A DNA stretch of 39,660 nucleotides from Flavobacteriaceae bacterium (GTDB lineage: Bacteria; Bacteroidota; Bacteroidia; Flavobacteriales; Flavobacteriaceae): positions 1 through 39,660 of the forward strand of contig JALSLZ010000171.1 in NCBI GenBank assembly GCA_026988075.1, in the 5' to 3' direction. Below are positions 7,832-16,775 of the stretch, one piece after another. A program made the translations under genes and the position numbers. A model generated the notes under the pieces. The model saw only the letters and a program-made list of their open reading frames with translations. It was not told where the DNA came from and searched no databases. The first letter of the stretch is position 1; every line of letters starts with the position of its first letter.

Positions 7832-7882
7832 TTTTATTTTAATTAAAAGATTAAAAAATTGAATGGTAATTTGTTCTTTTTG

Positions 7883-7912
7883 CAAATTTAATCAAAAACA
7901 GACTGCTACAAA
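7883..7912 (-). promoter_or_regulatory. Bacteroidota-type promoter of gap-holA (TTTG-N18-TAAATTTG)
   Basis: On the minus strand a TTTG (7912-7909) is followed after 18 bases by TAAATTTG (7890-7883), matching the minus-33/minus-7 consensus. This leaves a leader of about 45 bases before the ATG at 7831. Confidence 0.65.
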
Positions 7913-7926
7913 GGTTTATTAACGAA

Positions 7927-7955
7927 AAAAAACATGTTTTGTCAACATGTTTTTT
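7927..7955 (-). terminator. Terminator hairpin downstream of the HtrA/DegQ gene
   Basis: A 12-bp perfect stem (AAAAAACATGTT at 7927-7938, AACATGTTTTTT at 7944-7955) has a 5-base loop. It sits 65 bases beyond the protease stop and upstream of the gap promoter. The A/T-rich arms provide U runs on either strand. Confidence 0.7.
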
Positions 7956-8020
7956 AACACTTTATTTTACTACTTTCATTAGTTAATAAACATTATAGCA
8001 GTTTAATGCTACCTAATTAT

Positions 8021-9427
8021 CTATCTAAAAACATACCTTTCTCTTTCTCCTTTTAAATTAATCATTTCAATTCGCACTACATATTTACCTAAATAATCAG
8101 CTATTAATTGCTCTACATCTTTTGCAGAACTAACCGCAACATCATTAACAGATGTTATTATATAACCATCTTTCACACCGTAATTGATTAAATTTTCGTT
8201 TGTAATATTTGTAATTTTTACACCATTACTTATTTTATAATTTTCTAATTCTTTAACTGACAATCCTTCTAATCTAAACCCTAATTTAGATTTTAACAGT
8301 TCTTTTTTAGACAAAACCACATCTAAACTAATTTCAGAATCATCTCGTAACAAAGTAACATTTACAACATCGTTTGGCTCTTTAGAACGTAAAAAACCAG
8401 TTAAATCAGCATACGAAGCTATTTTTACATTATCAATTTTTGTTATTACATCTCCAGCTTGTATTCCTGCTTTTTCTGCCCCAGAATTTTCATTTACACC
8501 ACCTACATAAAACCCTTCAGAAATTGAAATGTCATAATGTTTTGATAAATTAGCATTCATTTCGCCTCCAGAAATACCAAGTTCTACCTCTTGTACATTT
8601 CCATAAACCAACAAATCATCAATTACTTTTTTTGCGATATTACTTGGCACAGCAAATGAATAACCAATAAACGAACCTGTTTTTGAAGAAATTGCGGTAT
8701 TAATACCTATTAATTCTCCTCGTGTATTTACCAATGCTCCACCACTATTACCTGGGTTTACTGCTGCATCAGTTTGAATAAAAGATTCCATATTCTTATT
8801 ACCTTCTAAATCTCTACCTTTTGCACTAACAATACCTGCTGTAACTGTTGACGTTAAATTATACGGATTACCAACTGCTAAAACCCATTCGCCAACTAAA
8901 ACATTATCCGAATTTGCAAAAGTCATAAATGGCAAATCATTTGCTTCTATTTTAATCAAAGCAATATCATTATTTTGATCTTTACCAATTAATTTTGCCT
9001 TATAGGTTTTTTTATTATTTAAGGTGATTACTATTTCTGTAGCGCCTTTTACAACATGATTATTTGTAACAATATAACCATCAGAAGAAATAATTACTCC
9101 TGAACCAGTACCAACTTGCGCATATTTTTTTGCTCCATAACCTCTTCCATAATAAAGTTCTGCATAAGGATCTCTAACCGTTTTAACCGAAGTATTTTTA
9201 ACATGTACAACTGCATCAACACTTTCTTTTGCCGCTTTTGTAAAATCTAATGCGTTTTCTGGCGCAAAATTAACTCCAGACAGATTACTGGTTTTAACAA
9301 TATTGGCATTTGCAACAAGTTTATTTGTTAATTTTTCTTCTTTTTCATTAATAAATGAAGTGTATAAAACTAAAGCAACAGCGCCTCCAATTAATGATGC
9401 CAAAACTAATGTAAATATTTTTTTCAT
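8021..9427 (-). CDS. HtrA/DegQ-type S1C serine protease with two PDZ domains
   Basis: The protein has 468 residues. An N-terminal hydrophobic segment (about 4-24) is a signal anchor or signal peptide, placing it in the periplasm. The catalytic triad is complete: His124 in TNNHVV, Asp154 in NNDIALIK and Ser228 in GNSGGAL. Two PDZ-like domains follow, at about 275-365 (GDVITKIDNVKI) and 385-460 (NDVAVSSAKDVEQLI). The family degrades or refolds damaged envelope proteins. It is transcribed alone, divergent from bshB1. No obvious stress-sigma site is readable, so regulation is open. Confidence 0.93.
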   Translation of the reverse strand: MKKIFTLVLASLIGGAVALVLYTSFINEKEEKLTNKLVANANIVKTSNLSGVNFAPENALDFTKAAKESVDAVVHVKNTSVKTVRDPYAELYYGRGYGAKKYAQVGTGSGVIISSDGYIVTNNHVVKGATEIVITLNNKKTYKAKLIGKDQNNDIALIKIEANDLPFMTFANSDNVLVGEWVLAVGNPYNLTSTVTAGIVSAKGRDLEGNKNMESFIQTDAAVNPGNSGGALVNTRGELIGINTAISSKTGSFIGYSFAVPSNIAKKVIDDLLVYGNVQEVELGISGGEMNANLSKHYDISISEGFYVGGVNENSGAEKAGIQAGDVITKIDNVKIASYADLTGFLRSKEPNDVVNVTLLRDDSEISLDVVLSKKELLKSKLGFRLEGLSVKELENYKISNGVKITNITNENLINYGVKDGYIITSVNDVAVSSAKDVEQLIADYLGKYVVRIEMINLKGERERYVFR

Positions 9428-9556
9428 TTTTTTTTAAAATTTAATTAAACATTCGTATTCTATATATTTAACCCAAAATTATTAAAAAATTGTATTGAAC
9501 ACCAATCATTAACGCTAATTAACTTTGTTTAACAATTTTTAACATTTTTATATTAA

Positions 9557-9577
9557 GGAATTGAGAATAGAGAATTG
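9557..9577. repeat. Three degenerate heptamers in the bshB1 upstream region
   Basis: GGAATTG, AGAATAG and AGAATTG follow one another in 7-bp register in the 285-base divergent spacer between the protease gene and bshB1. It is short, so chance is possible, but it resembles the clearer heptamer arrays at 5254 and 25040. Confidence 0.35.
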
Positions 9578-9712
9578 TAAAAAATATATTGTTAACGCAA
9601 ATCATTTCAGCTCTATTCTATAAATTTTACACAAACCAATTATATTCAATCGAAAAAGAGCAAACAATAATCAATATTTGCATTTCATAATTAAATTGCG
9701 CATTTTTGCTGT

Positions 9713-10429
9713 ATGAAATTAGACATTCTTGCCATTGGAGCACATCCAGACGATATTGAATTAGGCTGTGGAGCAACTATTGCTAAAGAGATATCTTTAG
9801 GTAAAAAAGTAGGCGTTTTAGATTTAACTCGTGGCGAATTAGGTACAAGAGGTTCTGCTGAAATTAGAGATAAAGAAGCTTTGGCTGCTGCAAAAATTTT
9901 AGGTTTAAGTAGTCGTGAAAATTTAGCTTTTGCTGATGGTTTTTTTATTAATGACAAAGAACATCAATTAAAAGTAATTGAAATTATTAGAAAACACCAA
10001 CCAGATATTATTCTTTGCAATGCCATTGAAGATAGACATATTGACCACGCAAAAGGCAGTAAACTTGTAAGCGATGCTGCGTTTCTTTCTGGTTTGCGCA
10101 AAATAGAAACATTTTTAGATGGTAAACCTCAAGAAAAGTGGCGACCAAAACACGTATATCATTACATTCAATGGAACACGATTAAACCCGATTTTGTTGT
10201 AGATGTATCGGATTTTATTGACATTAAAATAAAAGCCGTTAAAGCATATGGCTCTCAATTTTACAATCCTGATAGTAAAGAACCCATTTCTCCTATTACA
10301 AGTAAAAATTTTATTGATAGTATAAATTATCGAGCACAAGACTTAGGCCGATTAATAGGCGCCTTATATGCTGAGGGTTTTACTGTAGAACGACCAATTG
10401 CCATTAAAAATTTAGATAAATTAATTTAA
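9713..10429 (+). CDS. bshB1: Bacillithiol biosynthesis deacetylase BshB1
   Basis: This 238-residue zinc deacetylase of the LmbE/PIG-L family shows the metal motif AHPDD (His11, Asp14) and the third ligand His112 in DRHIDHAKG. It removes the acetyl group from GlcNAc-malate, the second step in making the low-molecular-weight thiol bacillithiol. The N-terminal MKLDILAIGAHPDDIELGCG and the GTRGSAEIRDKEA stretch are characteristic of BshB1, as opposed to mycothiol MshB. No bshA or bshC gene is in the window. The start lies a short distance after an AT-rich promoter region without a perfect TAnnTTTG box. Confidence 0.92.
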   Translation: MKLDILAIGAHPDDIELGCGATIAKEISLGKKVGVLDLTRGELGTRGSAEIRDKEALAAAKILGLSSRENLAFADGFFINDKEHQLKVIEIIRKHQPDIILCNAIEDRHIDHAKGSKLVSDAAFLSGLRKIETFLDGKPQEKWRPKHVYHYIQWNTIKPDFVVDVSDFIDIKIKAVKAYGSQFYNPDSKEPISPITSKNFIDSINYRAQDLGRLIGALYAEGFTVERPIAIKNLDKLI

Positions 10430-10436
10430 TTTTTCC

Positions 10437-10466
10437 TTGTTATAAATAATAAAAAGTTTAAATTTG
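10437..10466 (+). promoter_or_regulatory. Promoter of tRNA-His (TTG-N19-TAAATTTG)
   Basis: TTG at 10437-10439 and TAAATTTG at 10459-10466 are separated by 19 bases, the best consensus match in the window. It ends 49 bases before the tRNA and follows the bshB1 stop by only 7 bases. Confidence 0.7.
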
Positions 10467-10515
10467 CACTCGCAAATGATATTTGCTGTTCATGAGAAGA
10501 ACTAAAAACAAAAAT

Positions 10516-10590
10516 GGTGGTTGTAGCTCAGTTGGTTAGAGCATCGGTTTGTGGTACCGAGGGTCGTGGGTTCGAATCCCATCTTCCACC
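10516..10590 (+). tRNA. tRNA-His (anticodon GTG)
   Basis: The cloverleaf folds with D stem GCTC/GAGC and anticodon stem TCGGT/ACCGA, with GTG at 10551-10553. The T stem is GTGGG/CCCAT with loop TTCGAAT. An additional 5' G (10516) faces the discriminator C (10590), the G-1:C73 pair specific to tRNA-His. The acceptor stem GTGGTTG/CTTCCAC has two adjacent U-U oppositions at 5:68 and 6:67. The 3' CCA is not encoded; the next bases are CAAA. Confidence 0.95.
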
Positions 10591-10592
10591 CA

Positions 10593-10626
10593 AAAAAGCT
10601 CGCAATCAATAGGTTGCGAGCTTTTT
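10593..10626 (+). terminator. Rho-independent terminator of tRNA-His
   Basis: A perfect 13-bp stem (AAAAAGCTCGCAA at 10593-10605, its complement at 10614-10626) has an 8-base loop and a T-rich right arm, directly after the tRNA. Confidence 0.9.
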
Positions 10627-10662
10627 AAATTTATAAAGTATTTAAAAAGATATCAAATTATC

Positions 10663-10818
10663 ATGAGTAAAAAAGGAAAAGCAAAAAATGGCACTAACAA
10701 AGCAAAGCATAGCAAACTCCTTAATCAAAAAAAAAATCGAGTAAAGCTAAAAAAAGAACAGAATAAACTCCGCTTAAAAGAATTAAAAGCACTTATTAAA
10801 AAATCTAACCAAGAATAA
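10663..10818 (+). CDS. Very basic 51-residue protein of unknown function
   Basis: The frame from ATG 10663 encodes MSKKGKAKNGTNKAKHSKLL and onward, about one third Lys/Arg with no hydrophobic core or Cys. A helix-forming second half (residues 25-48) is likely. The same frame is open upstream into the tRNA, but those codons are tRNA and terminator sequence. The protein may bind RNA or ribosomes, judged only from charge. No TAnnTTTG box lies between the tRNA terminator and the ATG, so expression may depend on readthrough from the tRNA promoter. Lys-rich, low-complexity reading frames arise by chance in AT-rich DNA; the plausible start and compact length make it a moderate call. Confidence 0.55.
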   Translation: MSKKGKAKNGTNKAKHSKLLNQKKNRVKLKKEQNKLRLKELKALIKKSNQE

Positions 10819-10855
10819 TGTTTTTTTATAAACACTTTACAACATCTTAAATTAC

Positions 10856-11857
10856 TTACCAGCTTTCTTTAAAGGTTTTACCATTATAAATAGCATCTGT
10901 TAAAGAAACTAAACCTGCTTTATGCATAATTCTCACGACTTTAATTGGCCAAGTTTTTCTAAAATTATATGAGTTTTTTTTACCGCCAATTCCGTTAATA
11001 AATTGAATTGCCGTACTTTCTTTCAGCAATATTTTTTTACCATGTTTTTTAACCAAAGCATCCATTGCAGCTCGTGTTTTACGATAAGCACTTATTTTAC
11101 TGGTTCTCGATATAAAAACAGTAACAAAATCTGTTACATTTTGCGCATGCGCTTTTGCTTTTGCCTCTGGATGATGTTCTAAATAACCTAATCTAAATTT
11201 TGTTCCTGCCCAAGGCGATGGCCTATAATCTTTTTTTAAGCTTGACGGACGTTGTTCCATATAATATTTACTTTTATCTATCGAAGCTATTTCTAACGAA
11301 TCGAATAAAATGCGTTTGTCTTTTTTCAACCTTGGCAAATACAATGCTGGCAACCTTATATCGCCTCTTCTTTTACTTGAACCTAAACTTAAAATATTAC
11401 CTGTAATTTGACCTATATAACCCTTATTCCAACCTGATTCTAAACCTGCAATCGCTAACAATGCTGCTGGCGGAACATTTTGCTCCATACATACTCTTGT
11501 TGCGTCTACAGATAACTTTTCATAAAACTTAGTAACGTGATTATACTTTCTAAAACTATATATTTTCGGTTTACTACTTGCATTTTTTTTTACAACCACC
11601 TTCGCTTTTTCAATATTTTTCGACTTTATTACTATTTCTTTATCCTTAACGATTTTTTGTTCATGAACGTTAATTTTTGTTATGACAGTAGTATCTTTTT
11701 CAGGCACCGCTTTTTTTTCTAAATTACCTTCTATTATTTCTTTTTTGTTTTTTTTAACTTGTACAACGTCTTTTTTAATAAGATTATTGGTTTCTTTTTT
11801 ACCGTTGCAACTTGACACAACAAGGATAATAATTAAGGCAATAATTGATTTTTTCAT
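10856..11857 (-). CDS. Lipoprotein with C-terminal glucosaminidase (FlgJ/GH73-type) domain
   Basis: The protein has 333 residues. It starts with a lipoprotein signal (MKKSIIALIIILVVSSC, lipobox Cys17). A long, Lys-rich low-complexity linker (about 20-100) is followed by a domain with the Glu of LLAIAGLESGWNKG and later DFVTVFISRTSKISAYRKTRAAM. That pattern fits N-acetylglucosaminidases, which cut the glycan strands of peptidoglycan; the Glu in ESGW is the likely acid catalyst. It lies in the periplasm or on the inner face of the outer membrane. A TATATTTG box at 11883-11890 precedes it. It is divergent from rlmF. Confidence 0.82.
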   Translation of the reverse strand: MKKSIIALIIILVVSSCNGKKETNNLIKKDVVQVKKNKKEIIEGNLEKKAVPEKDTTVITKINVHEQKIVKDKEIVIKSKNIEKAKVVVKKNASSKPKIYSFRKYNHVTKFYEKLSVDATRVCMEQNVPPAALLAIAGLESGWNKGYIGQITGNILSLGSSKRRGDIRLPALYLPRLKKDKRILFDSLEIASIDKSKYYMEQRPSSLKKDYRPSPWAGTKFRLGYLEHHPEAKAKAHAQNVTDFVTVFISRTSKISAYRKTRAAMDALVKKHGKKILLKESTAIQFINGIGGKKNSYNFRKTWPIKVVRIMHKAGLVSLTDAIYNGKTFKESW

Positions 11858-11882
11858 CTATCTATTTCTGTAAATATTCATT

Positions 11883-11890
11883 CAAATATA
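11883..11890 (-). promoter_or_regulatory. Predicted minus-7 box (TATATTTG) of the glucosaminidase gene
   Basis: The minus strand reads TATATTTG 26 bases upstream of the ATG at 11857. No clear minus-33 element was found. Confidence 0.5.
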
Positions 11891-11943
11891 TGCTATTTTA
11901 ACAAGTTAAAAAAAATGATGCTTTTTTCAACCAAACAATTTAG

Positions 11944-11951
11944 TACTTTTG
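11944..11951 (+). promoter_or_regulatory. Predicted minus-7 box (TACTTTTG) of rlmF
   Basis: TACTTTTG fits TAnnTTTG and lies 53 bases before the rlmF ATG, in the 147-base divergent spacer. Confidence 0.5.
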
Positions 11952-12004
11952 TGTTCATATTATGTGCAATCAAACTTAATTAGCCTTAATAAAACATAAC
12001 AACA

Positions 12005-12847
12005 ATGCACAAAAATAATATTCATAACAACAAATACGATTTAGAAAAATTAAGTGTAATTAATCCTTTATTAAAAGATTCTATTTTTACTAATCAGTAC
12101 GGCAATTTAACCATTGATTTTGCAAAGCCTAAAGCAGTTAAAAATTTAAATTATGCTTTATTAAAAAAACATTATAATATTAATTTTTGGGCGTTTTCTG
12201 ATGACAATCTTTGCCCACCAATTCCAAGTAGGGTTGACTATATTCATTATTTAGCCGATTTAATTCCAAACACTAAAAAAGTAACTGTTTTAGATATTGG
12301 CACTGGTGCAACTTGCATTTATCCATTACTTGGAAACGCAATTTACAACTGGTATTTTATCGGTACTGACATTGATGACAAATCCATTAAAAATGCTCAA
12401 AAAATTGTTAATGAAAATAATCTAAGCGATAAAATTCAGTTTAGACTACAAACTGATGGAAATAATATTCTTAACGGAATTGTAAATCCTCAAGATAAAT
12501 TTACAGTTTCTATGTGTAATCCGCCATTTTACAAATCTAAAGAAGATGCTATAAAAGCAAATAACAGAAAACAAAAAAACCTTAAAATAAACAGTACTAC
12601 ACGAAATTTTAGTGGAACAGCTAATGAATTATGGTATAAAGGCGGCGAAAAAGCTTTCTTACACAACTATTTATATCAAAGTTCGCAATACAAAGGTCAA
12701 TTTGAATGGTTTACAAGCTTGGTTTCGAAAAAAGAATTGATTAAAAGCATGAAAAAATCTTTAACGAAACTAAACGTAAAGCAATTTAAAATTATAGAAA
12801 TGAAACAAGGCAATAAAATTAGCCATATTATTGCATGGCAATTTTAA
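12005..12847 (+). CDS. rlmF: 23S rRNA (adenine(1618)-N6)-methyltransferase RlmF
   Basis: The protein has 280 residues. Motif I, VLDIGTGATCIYPLLG (about 97-112), and the catalytic motif NPPF at 172-175, after MC, identify an N6-adenine methyltransferase. The N-terminal block LHxxN-like MHKNNIHNNKYDLEKL and the FWAFSDDNLCPPIPSRVDYIHYLADL segment are typical of RlmF. It methylates one adenine of 23S rRNA with SAM. It stands alone, convergent with the aminotransferase gene: stops at 12847 and 12853, with five bases between. Confidence 0.92.
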   Translation: MHKNNIHNNKYDLEKLSVINPLLKDSIFTNQYGNLTIDFAKPKAVKNLNYALLKKHYNINFWAFSDDNLCPPIPSRVDYIHYLADLIPNTKKVTVLDIGTGATCIYPLLGNAIYNWYFIGTDIDDKSIKNAQKIVNENNLSDKIQFRLQTDGNNILNGIVNPQDKFTVSMCNPPFYKSKEDAIKANNRKQKNLKINSTTRNFSGTANELWYKGGEKAFLHNYLYQSSQYKGQFEWFTSLVSKKELIKSMKKSLTKLNVKQFKIIEMKQGNKISHIIAWQF

Positions 12848-12852
12848 CACTA

Positions 12853-14025
12853 TTATTCATCAAGAATATTTAAAATAATTTTACATCCTTGCTTAATTTC
12901 ATCGATAGAAATATTTAATGGTGGCGTAATTCTAACAGCACTACTTTCAAAAAGCAACCAAAAAAGTAATAATCCATTATCTAATGCTTTTAAAATAAGC
13001 TTACTTGCCTGATCTGCATCATCAACAATTATCGCAAGCATTAAGCCTTTACCTCTAACTTCTTTTATTTTAGGATGTACTAATAATTCGCGAAAAAGAT
13101 TTTCTTTTTTTAGCACATTTCTCATTAAATCTGGCTTTAAAACTTCTTTTAATGTCGCTAAAGCGGATGATGCTATTAATGGATTACCGCCAAATGTTGT
13201 TATATGACCCAATTTAGGATTGTTTTTTAAACTACTCATTAATTTACTTGATGCAATAAATGCACCAATAGGTAAACCACCGCCAAGACCTTTACCTGTA
13301 ATAATTATATCTGGCGACATGTTTTGATTTTGAAATTCAAATAATTTTCCTGTTCGCCCAATACCACTTTGTATTTCGTCTAAAATCAGCAAAGCGCCAA
13401 CTTCTTTACAGCGCTCTTTTACCTTTTTTAAATATCCCTTTTCAGGAACAATAAACCCTGCGCCACCTTGAATTGTTTCTAAAATAACACAAGCTGTTTT
13501 TGTAGTTATTTTAGCAATTTTATCAAAATTATTAAATTCGATAAATTTTGTATTTGGCAACAATGGTCTAAAAGCACGATTTTGATCTTCTGCACCACAA
13601 ACACTCATGGCGCCTTGCGTATTACCATGATAAGAAAATTTCGCACCAATCATTTCGCTACGACCTGTAACTCGTTTAGCCAATTTTAAAGCACCTTCGG
13701 TTGCTTCTGTACCAGAATTAACTAAATAGACTTGGTCAAAATTACTTGGCAAGTTATCAATCAGTAATTTAGATAAAGCAACTGGAGCTTCTTGAACAAA
13801 TTCTCCGTAAACCATAACATGTAAATACTTATCTACTTGTTTTTTTATTGCATCATTTATTTTTGGATTATTGTGACCTAATGTATTTGCAGAAACTCCT
13901 GCAATAAAGTCTAAATATTTTTTGTTATTTACATCATAAACAAAAGTTCCTTTTGCATGAGAAATCTCAATTGATAAAGGTGTATTTGTAGTTTGTGCTT
14001 GGTATTTAAAAAAATCTGATTTCAA
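12853..14025 (-). CDS. Class III aminotransferase (acetylornithine/aspartate aminotransferase-like)
   Basis: The protein has 390 residues. Class III landmarks are NSGTEATEGALKLA (103-116), the PLP-N1 aspartate Asp216 in LILDEIQSGIGRTG, and the Schiff-base Lys245 in ITGKGLGGGLPIGA. The family includes ArgD, ornithine and 4-aminobutyrate aminotransferases. Bacteroidota annotate this form as 'aspartate aminotransferase family', and substrate cannot be fixed here because no arginine-pathway genes are adjacent. It lies 33 bases downstream of the OstA-like gene on the same strand, a likely two-gene operon of unrelated functions. Confidence 0.88.
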   Translation of the reverse strand: MKSDFFKYQAQTTNTPLSIEISHAKGTFVYDVNNKKYLDFIAGVSANTLGHNNPKINDAIKKQVDKYLHVMVYGEFVQEAPVALSKLLIDNLPSNFDQVYLVNSGTEATEGALKLAKRVTGRSEMIGAKFSYHGNTQGAMSVCGAEDQNRAFRPLLPNTKFIEFNNFDKIAKITTKTACVILETIQGGAGFIVPEKGYLKKVKERCKEVGALLILDEIQSGIGRTGKLFEFQNQNMSPDIIITGKGLGGGLPIGAFIASSKLMSSLKNNPKLGHITTFGGNPLIASSALATLKEVLKPDLMRNVLKKENLFRELLVHPKIKEVRGKGLMLAIIVDDADQASKLILKALDNGLLLFWLLFESSAVRITPPLNISIDEIKQGCKIILNILDE

Positions 14026-14058
14026 TCTATCTCAATTATTTGGTTCTTTATCAAAAAA

Positions 14059-15627
14059 TTACTTTTCAATGACTTTTTGTTTCTTTTTAATTGACTTTTT
14101 ACTCAATTTAACTTCTTTATTTTTAATAATACCTTTAATAAAAATATCCTCTTTTGTTTTTGGACGTTCATTTTCTCGCCATATAAAATTTTTCAATTTT
14201 CTAATATTTTCTGGCAATTTAGATGGCGGATATGTTTTTCCATCTTCTTTAATTAAATAGCGGATTTCTTTTATTTCTTTATTTTTAAATTTTATATGAA
14301 ATTTACTACAAGTAGTAATTGCAATAGCCATTAATTCAGTTGTTTCATCATCACGTAAGTATGTTAAGGTTTCTCCATTACCCACAAAATCGACTGTTTT
14401 AATTTCGTTATTCTCAAATTTAGCATACATATCTCTGCCTTTAATTTGATTAAAACCTTCAATAGTATCTTTCTGAATTAAAAATGCATCTTCTAAAACT
14501 TTCAAACTATCTAATTTTTCGGTTTTCGGATTGCTCAATAAATGGATTAGTTTACCTGTAATTTGACCGTTTTCCGTCCATAAAACTGGCTTTTTAAACA
14601 TTTTTAATAAACCAGTTGCTTGATTAGAATGTAAAGAATCGCATTTTCCACTCATATCTGGTTTAAAAAATTTAACATTATGGTAAGCTCTAACAATCCG
14701 CTTATCAGGTTTACCTGTAAAAAGCAAAGTGTCGCCATGAATATAAATAGAATCCTTTTCTGTTTTACTTATTGCAACTGCTCTTTTTACCACAAAAGCC
14801 GAATCTTTTTCTCTAAAATATTCTGCATAATTACCTCTTAATACTGTATTATTTATAGTATCTGTCATTATAATATTTCGAGTTGCAGATGCAAAAGCTC
14901 TTTTTCTATCATAATACAAACTATCGCCATCAATGCGCCTGTCTTTATATAAAATATATGCATTTTTGGTAAAATGAGAAACATCTGCTTTGGTATCATA
15001 AAAGCCTTTTTCACAATAAATAAAACTTTCTTTACCTTTGATAGTAGTTTTTCCATACAAATAAGCCTTACCAGTATCTGTAAAATAATCTAAATGCTTT
15101 GATTTTAAAACATATTCTGGGTTTGTAATAATTACATCGGTTTCTGCTTGGAATTTTTTCTCATTTAAAAAATAATTTCCTGTTTCACTTTCTAAAACAT
15201 TGGTATCGTCTTCAATAGTTGCATGATGCCTATAATACAGTTGTTGCGAAACTCTATCAAATTGAAGCGTGTCGGTTTTAAGCGTCATGCTTTGGTCTTT
15301 TAAAACAACATCTCCCCAAGAAAGTGATTGCTTTGTTTTACCATCATATTCAATATATTTACTTGTTTGAATAATTGTATCACCTTGATTTAAAATTACT
15401 TTACCTAATGCTTGTAAATAATTATTTGCATTATATAAAATTGCTTTTTTACATTTTAAAGTAGCGCCATCAACTTCAATAAAAACATTACCTAATGCAA
15501 TGGTTGCATCTGGATAATTTTCTTCATCCGTTTCTAAAAAATCGGCATGTTTAATTGCTATTTGCTTTTCTTGCCCGTAGCACAAACTCGTAGCGATTAA
15601 AAATATAAAAAGAATTGTTTTATTCAA
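14059..15627 (-). CDS. OstA-like (LptA/LptD N-terminal type) envelope protein
   Basis: The protein has 522 residues, with a signal peptide MNKTILFIFLIATSLCYG before QEKQIAIKHAD. The mature part contains repeated beta motifs (ALGNVFIEVDGATLKC, ALGKVILNQGDTIIQT, SWGDVVLKDQSMTLKTD) that form the beta-jellyroll of OstA/LptA domains. In Proteobacteria those bind lipopolysaccharide in the periplasmic bridge. It probably helps move lipopolysaccharide to the outer membrane; LptD's own barrel is absent. The tail (last ~40 residues) is Lys-rich. It is divergent from purC. Confidence 0.85.
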   Translation of the reverse strand: MNKTILFIFLIATSLCYGQEKQIAIKHADFLETDEENYPDATIALGNVFIEVDGATLKCKKAILYNANNYLQALGKVILNQGDTIIQTSKYIEYDGKTKQSLSWGDVVLKDQSMTLKTDTLQFDRVSQQLYYRHHATIEDDTNVLESETGNYFLNEKKFQAETDVIITNPEYVLKSKHLDYFTDTGKAYLYGKTTIKGKESFIYCEKGFYDTKADVSHFTKNAYILYKDRRIDGDSLYYDRKRAFASATRNIIMTDTINNTVLRGNYAEYFREKDSAFVVKRAVAISKTEKDSIYIHGDTLLFTGKPDKRIVRAYHNVKFFKPDMSGKCDSLHSNQATGLLKMFKKPVLWTENGQITGKLIHLLSNPKTEKLDSLKVLEDAFLIQKDTIEGFNQIKGRDMYAKFENNEIKTVDFVGNGETLTYLRDDETTELMAIAITTCSKFHIKFKNKEIKEIRYLIKEDGKTYPPSKLPENIRKLKNFIWRENERPKTKEDIFIKGIIKNKEVKLSKKSIKKKQKVIEK

Positions 15628-15809
15628 TGTGGTATAATTTACCGCAAATTTAACAAATTAATTGCTTATATAATTTTGTTATCTGTGCTTTATCATTTAT
15701 TTAACAATCCGTTTTATTTTTAATTGAATGTTTTTAATCTTTTTACTAATTTATTTTGTTAATTTGTAACGTTATATAATATTAATTACAATATAATTAA
15801 CCAAGCCAA

Positions 15810-16760
15810 ATGGATACAATAAATAATACCAATTTTAATTTTCCGAATCAAAAAAATGTTTATCGTGGTAAAGTACGAGAAGTCTACAATATTAACAATG
15901 AAATATTGGTTATGATTGCTACAGATAGACTATCGGCTTTTGATGTTGTTTTACCAAAACAAATACCATTTAAAGGGCAAATATTAAATCAAATTGCGGC
16001 AAAAATGCTTTTAGAAACTGCCGATATTGTGCCTAATTGGTTACTTGCAACTCCAGACCCAAATGTTGCCGTAGGTTATTTTTGCGAGCCTTTTAAAGTA
16101 GAAATGGTAATTCGTGGTTATTTGTCTGGTCACGCAGCAAGAGAATATAAATTAGGTAAAAGAGAAATTTGTGGTGTTTCTATGCCTAATGGAATGAAAG
16201 AAAATGATAAATTCCCCATAGCTATAATTACACCTACAACAAAAGCAGATAACGGTTCGCACGATGAAGATATTAGCAAAAAAGATATTTTATCTCAAGG
16301 TATTGTTTCTGAAAAAGATTATGCCATTTTAGAAAATTACACCAAATTACTATTTAAAAGAGGTACGGAATTGGCAAACAAAAGAGGCTTAATTTTAGTT
16401 GATACAAAATACGAATTTGGTAAAACGAAAGATGGCAACATTGTATTAATTGATGAAATTCATACACCAGATTCTTCTCGTTATTTTTATGCTGACGGAT
16501 ATCAAACACGGCAAAACAACAATGAAAAACAGAAGCAACTATCTAAAGAATTTGTTAGACAATGGTTAATTTCTAAAGGTTTTCAAGGTTTAGACGGACA
16601 AACAATTCCGAAAATGAACGATAGCAAAATTAAGGAGATTTCTAATCGATACATCGAGTTATATGGGCAAATTACAGGTTTAAAATTTGAAAAAGGCTCT
16701 ACCAATAACATGCTACAACGTATTGATAAAAATGTAAAAAATTACTTGCAACACATCTAA
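15810..16760 (+). CDS. purC: Phosphoribosylaminoimidazole-succinocarboxamide synthase
   Basis: The 316-residue SAICAR synthase joins CAIR and aspartate with ATP in purine synthesis. Signatures are [11 protein letters not shown] (the nucleotide-binding beginning), [25 protein letters not shown] and [18 protein letters not shown], in the expected order. The length fits the longer, eukaryote-like PurC group rather than the 240-residue E. coli type. The sulfurtransferase gene starts 16 bases after its stop, so the two are likely co-transcribed, though no pathway link is apparent. Confidence 0.95.
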   Translation: MDTINNTNFNFPNQKNVYRGKVREVYNINNEILVMIATDRLSAFDVVLPKQIPFKGQILNQIAAKMLLETADIVPNWLLATPDPNVAVGYFCEPFKVEMVIRGYLSGHAAREYKLGKREICGVSMPNGMKENDKFPIAIITPTTKADNGSHDEDISKKDILSQGIVSEKDYAILENYTKLLFKRGTELANKRGLILVDTKYEFGKTKDGNIVLIDEIHTPDSSRYFYADGYQTRQNNNEKQKQLSKEFVRQWLISKGFQGLDGQTIPKMNDSKIKEISNRYIELYGQITGLKFEKGSTNNMLQRIDKNVKNYLQHI

Positions 16761-16775
16761 TCAACCGCAATTAAA

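Noticed and set aside
7832-7885. Longer GAPDH start at 7885
   Set aside because: The extra 18 codons overlap the predicted promoter and the ATG at 7831 opens the conserved-looking N-terminus.
10549-10662. Upstream extension of the 51-residue basic protein frame
   Set aside because: It begins inside tRNA-His and runs through the terminator hairpin, so it is not coding.
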